Positions 9,701 to 17,972 of a DNA stretch of 64,000 nt are shown one piece after another. Below the pieces are notes generated by a model. The model saw only the letters and a program-made list of their open reading frames with translations, had not been told where the DNA came from and ran no database searches. Position 1 is the first letter of the stretch. Every line of letters begins with the position of its first letter. Origin of the DNA: Shewanella sp. 1CM18E (GTDB lineage: Bacteria; Pseudomonadota; Gammaproteobacteria; Enterobacterales; Shewanellaceae). The stretch spans positions 493,183 through 557,182 of the forward strand of contig NZ_JALNTW010000002.1 in NCBI RefSeq assembly GCF_023161665.1. Reading direction: 5' to 3'. The translations under genes were made by a program, and so were the position numbers.

Positions 9701-9832
9701 GCTCTCATTCAAAAAGTCCTGTTAAGTGACGATGCCCATAAACAGGGAGAAACACCTATTGATTTGATGGAGCCTGAATGGCACTGCGACACTCACTATA
9801 ATGCTTGGCAGTCTGCTACAGGAGCGCTGTAA
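6794..9832 (+). CDS. Exported double-domain amidohydrolase
   Basis: 1012 aa with a signal peptide (MRKHIIKAPIAILSLLYTQA..., cleavage near residue 23). Two amidohydrolase-superfamily units follow each other. The first (about 30-430) opens with TIYPGFIDPFTDY, where the usual HxH metal pair is missing, and ends with ADLVITDGNIF. The second (about 565-960) has HITAGIIDEHSH with His626/His628, His residues near 789 and 817, and an Asp near 871 in INSDDYE, and ends with ADIVLWDTNPLSVYAKVESTWIDGRR. So only the second unit looks catalytic. It probably hydrolyses a C-N bond (imidazolonepropionase/prolidase-like group); the substrate is unknown. Its stop overlaps the start of the next gene in TAATG. 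Confidence 0.85.
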   Translation: MRKHIIKAPIAILSLLYTQAVLANDQLTDNTPRLTALTHASLMLAPGEMLENATLLIENSKIKAIVKDNDIPKNAFVIDLTGHTIYPGFIDPFTDYAIEYEPVVEDTSGPVYEIKRIGGNASNGAIHSEKQWFNYVYPDKAQAKKWINNGFTSVQSSYLDGIFRGQGVTLSLADKKANDVIYNATTSQFMAFNKGSSIQDYPQSLMGSMALIRQTFADANWYNANKNKNSNSNTSVEFNIALERLADPKKQSFIFDTKNLNNQLRAAKLLNEHELRGSLIGNGREYARLAELKDYPFSLVLPLNYPAAPKIIDGDSEREVSLAALRHWERAPSNLTLVENAEIPFALTQHGIDADKFWPRLKLAIERGLSEEAALAALTTEAAEISGIENFAGKLEPGFMADLVITDGNIFTDGKIVSMWLQGQEQQLINRDRALLDNQYQIQLGELSLDLKINQTTPLSGSLSSGEQEITLANMNYQSGRLTFSADLSDAGFDGVSRFTLWLDEQGLRGRMLDANNQTLPFGGLKLAPLTEENTDKQADKAYTLISKQTSPNVAYGLNQQPKLDKVHIKNATIWTSDKAGVLENSDLIIARGKIEEIGQNLKTPSGFTVIDASGKHITAGIIDEHSHIALNGGTNEGTDAITSEVRIGDVINPDDIAIYRSLSGGVTTAQLLHGSANPIGGQAQVIQLKWGDNAEQMKFDGAPASIKFALGENVKQSNWGDDYTRRFPQSRIGVKSLFSEAFNEALAYRKAQNDYKRMRSSERRRTVAPQYNYRLEAIAEVLEQTRTIHIHSYVQSEILMFLRLAEAYNFKVGTFTHILEGYKVADEMAKHGAHASTFSDWWAYKFEVYDAIPQNTCLMQDKGVLTSINSDDYEMQRRLNQEAAKSMMYCGMSAVDAWNMITINPAIQLGIADKVGSLVEDKQADIVLWDTNPLSVYAKVESTWIDGRRYFDRKQDRLAQANVAKERAALIQKVLLSDDAHKQGETPIDLMEPEWHCDTHYNAWQSATGAL

Positions 9833-11241
9833 TGAAATCTATAACCTCTTTTAAGCAAACTGGTTTTAAGCCAAATGCCTTATTACAAGCCATCGCGCTA
9901 TTGAGCTTACCAATCAGCTTTATGGCCAATAGCCATGACATGCTGCCAACAGCAGCCCAAAGCCAGCCGATCCTGTTTACCAATGCTACGGTGCACACAG
10001 TTACCAATGGCGTTATGCTCGATAGTGATGTGCTTATTGCTGACGGCAAGGTGATTGCGGTATCAAAAGATTTAGAGCTTACAACCGAACCAGCTGCTAC
10101 ATCGGCTACGGTGCAACAATCTGACTATGCCCAATTAAATAATCAAGCCCAATTAATTAACCAAGCAGAGCTAATTAGCCAAGCGCAAATCATCGATGCT
10201 AGCGACAAACACTTGTATCCAGGGCTTATTGCGCTTGATACAACTATGGGTTTAGTTGAAGTAGAAATGATGCGCCCAAGTAACGATGCCTATGAAGTGG
10301 GCTTTATTAATCCGCAGTTAGAAGCAATTACCGCGTTTAATCCAGACTCAGAAATTATTCCAACAGTCAGAGTTAATGGCATTACTCATGCGCAAGTTGT
10401 ACCTCAAGGCGACGGTTTATCAGGACAATCGGCTTTAGTTTCAATGGACAGTTGGACAATTGAAGATGCGCTAGTTGAATCGAATAAACAATTTCATCTG
10501 TATTGGCCCCACGTTCGCTGGTTATCCAAAGATGATGATAAGCGTAAGGAGCAATTAGCCGATCTTGAACGCCGTATTACTAAGGTGTTCGATGCATTTG
10601 CTGATGGCCAGCGTTATTTACTAGCAAAGCAAGCGGGTAAAATCGATAAGATAGATCTTCGCTGGCAAGCACTTGCGCCGCTGTATGAAGGCAATGCTCA
10701 ACTATTTATTCACGCCCAATCACAGCAACAAATTGAACAAGCCATCACGCTGGCCAAGCAATACAACTTTAGCATTGTTATTGTAGGCGGATACGATGCA
10801 TGGCGAATAGCAGATGCGTTAGCAGAGGTCGATGCTAAGGTGGTTTATAATCAGACTCTCGCCTTACCAAAGCGTAAAGATGAACCAATTGATTTAGCCT
10901 TTAAGATCCCAGCGCTACTTAAGCAAGCACAAGTACCTTTTGCCTTAGGTTTCTCATCAGACTGGAATAGCCGTAACCTGCCCTTTGCTGCCGGGCAAAG
11001 CGTCGCTTACGGACTAACCAAAGATGAAGCACTGCAAAGCATTACTTTAGATGCTGCTAAGATATTGGATATTGACGATATGGGGGCAATAGCCCCAGGC
11101 TTTAAAGCCAATATTATTTTGGCGACGGGCGATATTTTAGATCCTATGCAAGCCGGTATTGAGTCTATCTATATTGATGGTCGCAAAATTGATTTGAATA
11201 ATCGTCATCAACAGCTATATCAAAAGTATCTAAAGCGCTAG
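9832..11241 (+). CDS. Exported amidohydrolase-like protein, metal site degenerate
   Basis: 469 aa from the ATG at 9832, which overlaps the upstream stop (TAATG) and has GGAG 9 bp before it. A basic then hydrophobic N-terminus (about residues 1-33) suggests export. The fold is recognisable from the N-terminal beta part (ILFTNATVHTVTNGVMLDSDVLIADGKVIAVS), HLYPGLIALDTTMGLVEVE and the C-terminal GAIAPGFKANIILATGDILDP. The HxH pair expected after PGLI is replaced by ALD, so it is probably not a classical binuclear hydrolase. A low-complexity Gln/Asn/Ala/Leu stretch (about residues 92-118, repeated NQAQL/NQAEL/SQAQI) is inserted in the N-terminal part. It may be a non-catalytic partner of the upstream protein. 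Confidence 0.8.
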   Translation: MKSITSFKQTGFKPNALLQAIALLSLPISFMANSHDMLPTAAQSQPILFTNATVHTVTNGVMLDSDVLIADGKVIAVSKDLELTTEPAATSATVQQSDYAQLNNQAQLINQAELISQAQIIDASDKHLYPGLIALDTTMGLVEVEMMRPSNDAYEVGFINPQLEAITAFNPDSEIIPTVRVNGITHAQVVPQGDGLSGQSALVSMDSWTIEDALVESNKQFHLYWPHVRWLSKDDDKRKEQLADLERRITKVFDAFADGQRYLLAKQAGKIDKIDLRWQALAPLYEGNAQLFIHAQSQQQIEQAITLAKQYNFSIVIVGGYDAWRIADALAEVDAKVVYNQTLALPKRKDEPIDLAFKIPALLKQAQVPFALGFSSDWNSRNLPFAAGQSVAYGLTKDEALQSITLDAAKILDIDDMGAIAPGFKANIILATGDILDPMQAGIESIYIDGRKIDLNNRHQQLYQKYLKR

Positions 11242-11278
11242 AATTTCAGACTTATAGCGCAATAAAAGTAAATCCTTT

Positions 11279-11306
11279 AAAAAGTGCTCTTAATGAGCAC
11301 TTTTTT
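11279..11306 (+). terminator. Terminator of the amidohydrolase operon
   Basis: Stem AAAGTGCTC / GAGCACTTT with loop TTAAT followed by T residues, about 40 bp after the second stop. Confidence 0.9.
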
Positions 11307-11418
11307 ATTTGCCACAAAATGTCGGCCGTTAATGGCATTACCTCAGAATCATTCAACTCCTACGAAGCTCTCTACAAGCTCTCGTTGAACGATAATATCC
11401 TGATACTAGTAGATATAG

Positions 11419-13032
11419 TTAAGCTTTAAACAACGCGAATCCATAACTAGGTAAAGTGAGGTTATTAGTTTGTATCGATGCTCGTTGAGGACCAATAGAA
11501 TCAAGTCTATTAACGAGTGAATCAACATATGAATCAGAGATTTCAGAGTCGCCTAAGTTAAAAATACACAGTACATTTTGCTGTTCGCTACGGCGCCAAA
11601 AACCAAGTAAGGGTTCTGGTAAGTTAATAAACTCAATTTCCCCCTCTATGAGCGCTTGTTGCAGCTTGCGCCAATGCAAAAACGCTTGGCTATGACGTAA
11701 CACCGACTGCGGGTCCTCACGCTGCAGATCGACTGCTCGTGCTAGATGGCTCTTTGCTATCGGCAACCACGGTTCAACACTAGTAAAGGCCGCTTGGTTT
11801 TCAGCGTGTAACCAAGGCATAGGAGTGCGGCAACCATCACGACCTTTAAAGTTAGGCCAAAAGCTTATGCCGTATGGGTCTTGTAACTTATCGAATGGAA
11901 TTTCAGCTTCGGTTAACCCTAACTCTTCACCTTGATATAGACATAAACTACCGCGTATACACCCTAAAAGTGTATTAAGCATTTTAGCTTGAGCCGGCGT
12001 TGCTTCGCCCATACTCCACCGGCTAGCTACACGGGTAACGTCATGATTACTAAATGCCCAACATGGCCATCCACCACTGATTTTCTGTTCGAGATTTTCA
12101 ACGGTTTCACGGATATAAGCCGCACTGTAATCTGGGGTTAATAATTCAAAGCTGTAACCCATATGCAATCTACCCGTTTGGGTATATTCTGCCATCGTGG
12201 CTAATGAATCTTCTGAAGATATTTCGCCCAAAGAACAGGTACCCGGATAGCGATCCATTAATTGTCGCAGTTTTTCAATAAACTCTAGGTTTTCGGGCTG
12301 GGTGTTATTGTAGCAATGGTACTGAAACGCGTATGGATTATCGGTGCTAAAGCCACGGCCTTGGCGCTCTAATGGCGGCTTAGCAGGATTGTCTCTCAGG
12401 GCTTTATCGTGAAAGCAGAAGTTAATCGCATCAAGCCTTAAGCCATCAACCCCCCGTTTAAGCCAAAACTCAACATTATCGAGTACAGCTTTACGCACGT
12501 CAGGATGGTGGAAGTTAAGGTCGGGTTGGCTACTTAGAAAATTATGTAAGTAATATTGCCCACGCCTAGGTTCCCATTGCCATGCGCCACCACCAAAGAT
12601 AGATAACCAATTGTTAGGAGGTGTACCATCAGGATTGGCATCAGCCCATACATACCAATCTGCTTTAGCATTGTTACGATCTTGGCGACTTTCTAGAAAC
12701 CAAGCATGTTGATCAGATGTATGACTCAGCACTTGATCTATCATCACCTTCAAATCCAGACCGTGTGCTTTATCCAACAAGGTATCAAAATCTTTTAACG
12801 TACCAAATAAAGGGTCGACATCGCGATAATCACTAATGTCGTAACCAAAATCTGCCATTGGTGATTTAAAGAATGGCGAAATCCAAATACCATCTACACC
12901 TAGCTCAGCGACATAGTCAAGTTTCTCGATTATACCGGGCAGGTCCCCTACCCCATCATGATTACTATCAGAAAAACTTCTTGGGTAAATTTGATAGATA
13001 GCTGCACCGCGCCACCATTCTTTATTATTCAT
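11419..13032 (-). CDS. Cytoplasmic GH13 alpha-glucosidase (oligo-1,6-/maltodextrin glucosidase type)
   Basis: 537 aa from the ATG at 13030-13032, chosen because AGAGG precedes it and the family N-terminus (WWRGAAIYQIYPRSFSDSN) begins at once; an upstream in-frame start would add 18 unlikely residues. There is no signal peptide. GH13 motifs: GLKVMIDQVLSHTSDQH, nucleophile Asp in GVDGLRLDAINF (about 200), acid/base Glu in CSLGEISSED (about 269) and the transition-state Asp in FSNHDVTRV (about 331). It would cleave imported malto- or isomaltosaccharides to glucose for the nearby glucokinase. It is transcribed away from the receptor operon, with an ATACGTAT operator 123 bp upstream. Confidence 0.9.
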   Translation of the reverse strand: MNNKEWWRGAAIYQIYPRSFSDSNHDGVGDLPGIIEKLDYVAELGVDGIWISPFFKSPMADFGYDISDYRDVDPLFGTLKDFDTLLDKAHGLDLKVMIDQVLSHTSDQHAWFLESRQDRNNAKADWYVWADANPDGTPPNNWLSIFGGGAWQWEPRRGQYYLHNFLSSQPDLNFHHPDVRKAVLDNVEFWLKRGVDGLRLDAINFCFHDKALRDNPAKPPLERQGRGFSTDNPYAFQYHCYNNTQPENLEFIEKLRQLMDRYPGTCSLGEISSEDSLATMAEYTQTGRLHMGYSFELLTPDYSAAYIRETVENLEQKISGGWPCWAFSNHDVTRVASRWSMGEATPAQAKMLNTLLGCIRGSLCLYQGEELGLTEAEIPFDKLQDPYGISFWPNFKGRDGCRTPMPWLHAENQAAFTSVEPWLPIAKSHLARAVDLQREDPQSVLRHSQAFLHWRKLQQALIEGEIEFINLPEPLLGFWRRSEQQNVLCIFNLGDSEISDSYVDSLVNRLDSIGPQRASIQTNNLTLPSYGFALFKA

Positions 13033-13153
13033 ATTATAAACCTCTGGAAACTCGACACTTAACAGTAAGCCAAGTGTTATACGCACGATCTAAAAGTAGA
13101 TCTGACGTTTATTTGCAACAAAGGTAAGCTGCTGACAACTCAAGGTCAATTTA

Positions 13154-13163
13154 CATACGTATG
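13154..13163. promoter_or_regulatory. LacI-type operator, copy 1
   Basis: Perfect palindrome CATACGTATG followed by CAAG. It shares ACGTATGCA with the other two copies. It sits 123 bp upstream of the cytoplasmic GH13 start. An even palindrome centred on CG is typical for LacI-family proteins, and such a gene lies in the same locus. Confidence 0.7.
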
Positions 13164-13460
13164 CAAGATCCCCTTCCTTTCAATACAAACCTAAACCACT
13201 GTTTTATTTATAATTTAAAATATAGATTTAACGTTTAGCAAAATAAGAAGCACTGTTTTAGTGATTAAACCACCAATCTAAGTTAATAATAGATTGCACA
13301 ATTATTAATAGAGTGCTGCAATACACATCTGCCACGCACAACTTCAACTTAAAATTTACCTGAACAATAACAATGATTTAAGTAAGGAAGGTATTTTACA
13401 GCCATCTAATCCATTCGAGCTTTTGCAAGAGAATTGTCACAAAATTGCTAAACACAATGC

Positions 13461-13477
13461 CATGAATACGTATGCAG
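13461..13477. promoter_or_regulatory. LacI-type operator, copy 2
   Basis: The 17-mer CATGAATACGTATGCAG occurs here and again, identical, at 22353-22369. Core ATACGTAT at 13466-13473, about 157 bp upstream of the receptor start codon. Presumed target of the LacI-family regulator of this locus. Confidence 0.75.
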
Positions 13478-13629
13478 TAATTTGTCTTTAGGGCTTTCAC
13501 AGTGCGAAGGTCATTGCGTTAACAACATTACTCTTGCTTGGTTTGATTATTGACTGACGTTTGTGGTCGTGTATTCGTTCAAAACAGACAAGCAAAATTA
13601 AAATAAAAATAACATCTGGAGGGGAACAT

Positions 13630-16371
13630 ATGTCAGTGTTCAAACCGAGTCTGATTATGATGGCGTTAAGTGTCGCTGGTTTTAGCTATACAGTGACCGC
13701 AGCAGAAGAAACAAGCACTGTGGCTGATGAGCCTATTGAGGTCATTGAAGTGTCGGGGATCCGCGGCAGTATGCGAGCGACACAAGCAATAAAGATGTCA
13801 TCTAAAGAAGTTGTCGAGTCTATTAATGCAGAAGAGATTGGTAAATTACCCGATGTGAGTATTGCAGAGTCACTCGCACGTTTACCAGGCCTTGCCGCTC
13901 AGCGACTTGATGGTCGCGCTAACGTCGTATCGATTCGTGGTCTCGCACCTGATTTTACCACAGCAACACTAAACGGCCGTGAGCAAGTAACTGTAGGTGA
14001 CAACCGTGGGGTTGAGTTTGACCAATACCCTTCAGAGCTTATTAACTCTGTGGTTGTATATAAAACACCTAACGCAGCGTTATTGTCTCAAGCTATTGGT
14101 GGTACTGTAGATATGCGTACCGTTAAGCCTTTATCATTTGATGATCGCGTATTCGCAGTCAATGCTCGTGGGGAATATAACGACTTAGGTAAGCTCAATT
14201 CAGACGGTAAGGATAAAGGTTATCGTGCTAGTGTGTCTTATATCGACCAATTCCTTGATGATACTGTTGGTGTCGCACTGGGCTATGCAAAACTTTACTC
14301 ACCAAATCAAGAAGAACGCTGGCAGGCATGGGGCTACCCAACCCTTGATGATAGTGCAGACAGCCCGCTAGTCCTAGGTGGGGCAAAACCTTATGTTCGC
14401 TCTAGCCTATTAGAGCGTGATGGCTTAATGCTAGTTGTCGATTACCAGCCAAACCAAGATTTTAGCTCTACGTTCGATGCCTATTACACTAAATTTAGTG
14501 ATGAACAATTACTACGTGGTATTGAGATCCCAGGTTCATGGGGCAGTGGCTGGGCGAATGATGGCGTGACCTCGTTAGCAGAGAGCAACGGCCTAGTCAC
14601 TGAAGGGATTATTCAAAACTCTAAAGTACTAGTGCGTAACGATGTTAATAAGCGTGAAGCGGATACCTATGCACTCGGTTGGAATGGTAACTACCTAATA
14701 AATAATGACTGGAGCGCAGAACTTGATCTGTCTTACTCAAAAGCAGACCGTACTGACTTTGGTTTAGAAACTTATTCAGGCACCAGCCGTGGTAATGGCT
14801 GCACTCCAGGTGGATGTGAAGATTTAGCCTTTGAAATGCAAGGCGACCGTGGTGCAACTTTCCACCCATCAATTAACTATGCCGACCCAACACTCGTACA
14901 ACTTGGTGGACCATTTAGCTGGGGTAACGGTGTAACAGTGCCTGGCGATGCTCAAGATGGTTTTATTAATACACCAAGCATTACTGACGAGCTTTCTGCA
15001 GTGCGTTTAAGTGCCGAGCGTTTAATTACTGATGGACCAATCGATGCAATTGAGTTTGGTGTTAAATACAGCACACGTGAAAAAGCTAAAAAAGATGAAG
15101 GTTTCTTCCTAACGTTAAACAACTACCCAGATACCATGGCTGTTCCAGCTGAGTACCTGCTTTCTCCAACCTCTTTAGACTTCATCGGTATGGGTGATAT
15201 TCTCACTTATGATGCGGAAGCACTCTATAACAGCGGGATCTACGACATCACTTCAGAAGGTGAAACGGTTGCTAGCCGTGCAACTAACACTTGGAGTGTA
15301 AAAGAAGATGTCACCATTGGTTATGTAATGGCATCAATCGACACCGAGCTTGCTGATCGCGGTCTTGTAGGTAACTTTGGGTTACAAGTGGTACACACTA
15401 AACAAGAATCTACAGGTAAAGCTGCCACGGTGGGTGATGATGGCACGGTATCGATTCAAGATAACACCGGTGGTGACACATACACCGAATGGCTACCAAG
15501 CGTTAACCTTGCATGGCAAGTACTTGACGGACATCAAGTTCGATTTGCTGCTGTACGTTCACTTTCTCGCGCTCGCATGGATAAAATGAACGCCAGCCTA
15601 AGCTACAACTACGACCAATCACTTTCGGGTAGTACTGACATCAACAATTCACCTTGGAGCGGCAACGGAGGTAACCCTGAGCTTAAACCTTGGATGGCAT
15701 GGCAGTACGATCTTGGTTACGAGATCTACCTAGATGAAGGTTACTTTGCTTTTGGCGCTTTCTATAAAGACTTAGAAAACTACGTTTATGACGAGTCTAT
15801 CACTTATAACTTCAGTGACATTACAGTGCCAGATCCACAGCCAGCGCTACAAGAGGGTCTGTTCACTAGCCCTCAAAACGGTAATGGCGGTTATATTCGC
15901 GGACTAGAGTTCTCAGCTCATGTTACAGGTGCAGTAATTACTGACAGCCTATCTGGTTTTGGTGTGATTCTAAGTGGTGCATATAACGAAAGTGAAGTGC
16001 AAGAAAACGATGAATCAGATCCAATCGACTTACCGGGTCTTTCTGAGAAAGTCGCCAACGCAACGCTGTATTTTGAAGACTATGGCTTTCAAGCCCGTGT
16101 CAGCGCACGCTACCGTAGTGACTTCTTAGGTGAAGTAACTGGCCGCTCGCTAGCTCGTGACCAAGTGTATGTTAAATCTGAAACCTTAGTGGACGCACAA
16201 GTTGGCTACGACCTCACTGAATTTGGTGTTGATGGTCTGTCGGTGCTATTGCAGGTAAATAACTTAACTGACGAGCCCTTTGTGACTTATCAAAATGGAG
16301 ATACCCGCCAGATCCGTGATTACCAGCAATACGGTCGTAACTACATGTTAGGTGTTAACTACACATTCTAG
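13630..16371 (+). CDS. TonB-dependent receptor for alpha-glucan oligosaccharides
   Basis: 913 aa from the ATG at 13630, which has GGAGGGG before it and begins a clear signal peptide (MSVFKPSLIMMALSVAGFSYTVTAA). Outer membrane active transporter: TonB-box-like EVIEVSGIRGSM near residues 37-48, plug domain (VVESINAEEIGKLPDVSIAESLARLPG..., about 55-170) and a 22-strand barrel ending in the terminal Phe of NYTF. The RGSMRATQAIKMSS form is typical of the long carbohydrate receptors of Xanthomonas, Caulobacter and Shewanella. It heads the plus-strand operon of halogenase-like, GH13 and GH31 genes, so it probably imports malto- or isomaltodextrins. The substrate is inferred from neighbours only. Confidence 0.93.
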   Translation: MSVFKPSLIMMALSVAGFSYTVTAAEETSTVADEPIEVIEVSGIRGSMRATQAIKMSSKEVVESINAEEIGKLPDVSIAESLARLPGLAAQRLDGRANVVSIRGLAPDFTTATLNGREQVTVGDNRGVEFDQYPSELINSVVVYKTPNAALLSQAIGGTVDMRTVKPLSFDDRVFAVNARGEYNDLGKLNSDGKDKGYRASVSYIDQFLDDTVGVALGYAKLYSPNQEERWQAWGYPTLDDSADSPLVLGGAKPYVRSSLLERDGLMLVVDYQPNQDFSSTFDAYYTKFSDEQLLRGIEIPGSWGSGWANDGVTSLAESNGLVTEGIIQNSKVLVRNDVNKREADTYALGWNGNYLINNDWSAELDLSYSKADRTDFGLETYSGTSRGNGCTPGGCEDLAFEMQGDRGATFHPSINYADPTLVQLGGPFSWGNGVTVPGDAQDGFINTPSITDELSAVRLSAERLITDGPIDAIEFGVKYSTREKAKKDEGFFLTLNNYPDTMAVPAEYLLSPTSLDFIGMGDILTYDAEALYNSGIYDITSEGETVASRATNTWSVKEDVTIGYVMASIDTELADRGLVGNFGLQVVHTKQESTGKAATVGDDGTVSIQDNTGGDTYTEWLPSVNLAWQVLDGHQVRFAAVRSLSRARMDKMNASLSYNYDQSLSGSTDINNSPWSGNGGNPELKPWMAWQYDLGYEIYLDEGYFAFGAFYKDLENYVYDESITYNFSDITVPDPQPALQEGLFTSPQNGNGGYIRGLEFSAHVTGAVITDSLSGFGVILSGAYNESEVQENDESDPIDLPGLSEKVANATLYFEDYGFQARVSARYRSDFLGEVTGRSLARDQVYVKSETLVDAQVGYDLTEFGVDGLSVLLQVNNLTDEPFVTYQNGDTRQIRDYQQYGRNYMLGVNYTF

Positions 16372-16441
16372 AGATCTATGCTAGAGGTGAGCATTAACGC
16401 TCCCTCTAGCAATAACCTAGAAGTTCGCAGAGGTGCTAGAG

Positions 16442-17944
16442 ATGAAAAAGCTAGTGATAGTCGGTGGTGGAAGTAGCGGCTGGATGGCTGCAGCAATGCT
16501 GAGTAAAACCTTAGGCAACCAAGTACAGATCACTGTGATAGAGTCTACTAGCATAGCCAGTGTTGGGGTTGGCGAAGCATCAATCCCACCGCTGACATCA
16601 TTTAATCAAGCACTTGGTTTGAATCAACAAGCCTTTATGACAGCCACCAAAGCCAGCATTAAATTGGGGATCCAATTTGAAGGCTGGAACACACCTACAG
16701 ATAATTATATTCATGCATTTGGTGATATAGGCCGCCCCCTCGGTTTAATGGGCTTTCATCACGCATGGTTAAAGCAACAACAATCGTCTTCAACATTTTG
16801 GGACTATTCATTTAATGCGATGGCAGCTAAAGCAGGACGCTTCGGTTTTAGCCACACAAATAGTGCCACTAACACCAGTAACCCGATAGCCGATCTCACT
16901 CATGCTTATCATTTTGATGCAATTGAATATGCCAACGTTCTCAAGCAATTTTGTTTAAAACAAGGCGTTAAACATCTGATAGCCACAGTTAATAAGGTTG
17001 AATTATGTAAAAATAACACCAATATTCAGCGCTTAATCTTAGATAGCCAGCAGATTATAGATGGCGATATCTTCATCGATTGTTCAGGCTTTAAAAGCCT
17101 ATTATTAAGTGAAGCATTAAACACCGAATTTATTGATTGGAGTGACTTACTCCCTTGTGACAGAGCATGGGCTGTGCCCTGTGAAAATGACGCCAACACT
17201 TCAATCTCACCTTATACCCGCTCTATTGCCCATAAGGGCGGGTGGCAGTGGCAAATTCCGCTTCAACACCGCAGCGGTAATGGCATGGTATTCTCCAGCC
17301 GTTTTTGGTCAGAGGAACAAGCATTAGAGTGCTTATTGGCAAATTTACCCGGCAAATCATTAGCAGAGCCTAAATTAATACGATTTAAAACCGGTCGCCG
17401 AGCAAAGCAATGGCAAGGAAACTGCATTGCATTAGGGCTAGCCAGCGGCTTTTTAGAGCCTCTTGAGTCCACCAGCATTCATCTGGTGCAATCAGGTATT
17501 TTACGCCTTATAAAACTGTTTCCACAAAGTAATGATTTTGCAGCCTTACGCCAAGAGTTTAACCGCCAGTCTGCACGTGAATTTGAGCAAATTCGTGACT
17601 TTTTAGTCTTGCACTATCATCTTAACAGGCGTGAAGAGCCACTCTGGCAATATTGCCAGAAAATGCCTATTCCGCCAGAACTACAAAGACGAATCGACCT
17701 ATTTAAAGCCTGCGGCCATGTGGAGCGCGAACAACATGAACTGTTTGCCGAACCGGCATGGTTACAAGTGATGTTGGGCCAAGGCATACAGCCGACTCTC
17801 CATCACCCCATCGCCAATGGCATCAATCTTAACGACTTAAATCGTTATCTTTTAGACCTACAACAACTGATTAATGCAAGAGTGGTGCAATTGCCGACTC
17901 ATCAGCAGTTTTTAGCCCAGTATTGCCCGGCCAATTCGCACTAA
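16442..17944 (+). CDS. Tryptophan-halogenase-like flavoprotein in glucan operon
   Basis: 500 aa from the ATG at 16442 (AGAGG 9 bp upstream; an in-frame GTG 9 bp earlier is less likely). Seen: the FAD-binding GGGSSGWMAA at residues 8-17, the active-site lysine region ATKASIKLGI (near residue 75), the halogenase signature WQWQIP at about 267-272 and FLEPLESTSIHLVQ near 340. These are the features of FAD-dependent tryptophan halogenases. Known: homologues are frequent next to carbohydrate TonB receptors in Shewanella, Caulobacter and Xanthomonas, but no natural role there is established. It lies 70 bp after the receptor and 28 bp before a secreted amylase. Whether it halogenates anything is unknown. 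It has no signal peptide, so it acts in the cytoplasm while its neighbours are exported. Confidence 0.88.
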   Translation: MKKLVIVGGGSSGWMAAAMLSKTLGNQVQITVIESTSIASVGVGEASIPPLTSFNQALGLNQQAFMTATKASIKLGIQFEGWNTPTDNYIHAFGDIGRPLGLMGFHHAWLKQQQSSSTFWDYSFNAMAAKAGRFGFSHTNSATNTSNPIADLTHAYHFDAIEYANVLKQFCLKQGVKHLIATVNKVELCKNNTNIQRLILDSQQIIDGDIFIDCSGFKSLLLSEALNTEFIDWSDLLPCDRAWAVPCENDANTSISPYTRSIAHKGGWQWQIPLQHRSGNGMVFSSRFWSEEQALECLLANLPGKSLAEPKLIRFKTGRRAKQWQGNCIALGLASGFLEPLESTSIHLVQSGILRLIKLFPQSNDFAALRQEFNRQSAREFEQIRDFLVLHYHLNRREEPLWQYCQKMPIPPELQRRIDLFKACGHVEREQHELFAEPAWLQVMLGQGIQPTLHHPIANGINLNDLNRYLLDLQQLINARVVQLPTHQQFLAQYCPANSH

Positions 17945-17972
17945 TTTCACAGAATAAAACCTAGAGGTATAC

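Larger units (their letters stand above)
13033..13629. other. Divergent regulatory region of the alpha-glucan locus
   Basis: About 600 bp between the cytoplasmic GH13 gene and the receptor gene, AT-rich, without a credible ORF. It holds two copies of the ATACGTAT-centred site, one for each direction. A strong ribosome-binding site GGAGGGG (about 13618-13624) fixes the receptor start at the ATG at 13630. No terminator-like hairpin was seen. Confidence 0.75.

Noticed and set aside
13561..13629. Longer receptor start at an upstream TTG
   Set aside because: The extra 23 residues are basic and spoil the signal peptide; the ATG at 13630 has a much better ribosome-binding site.
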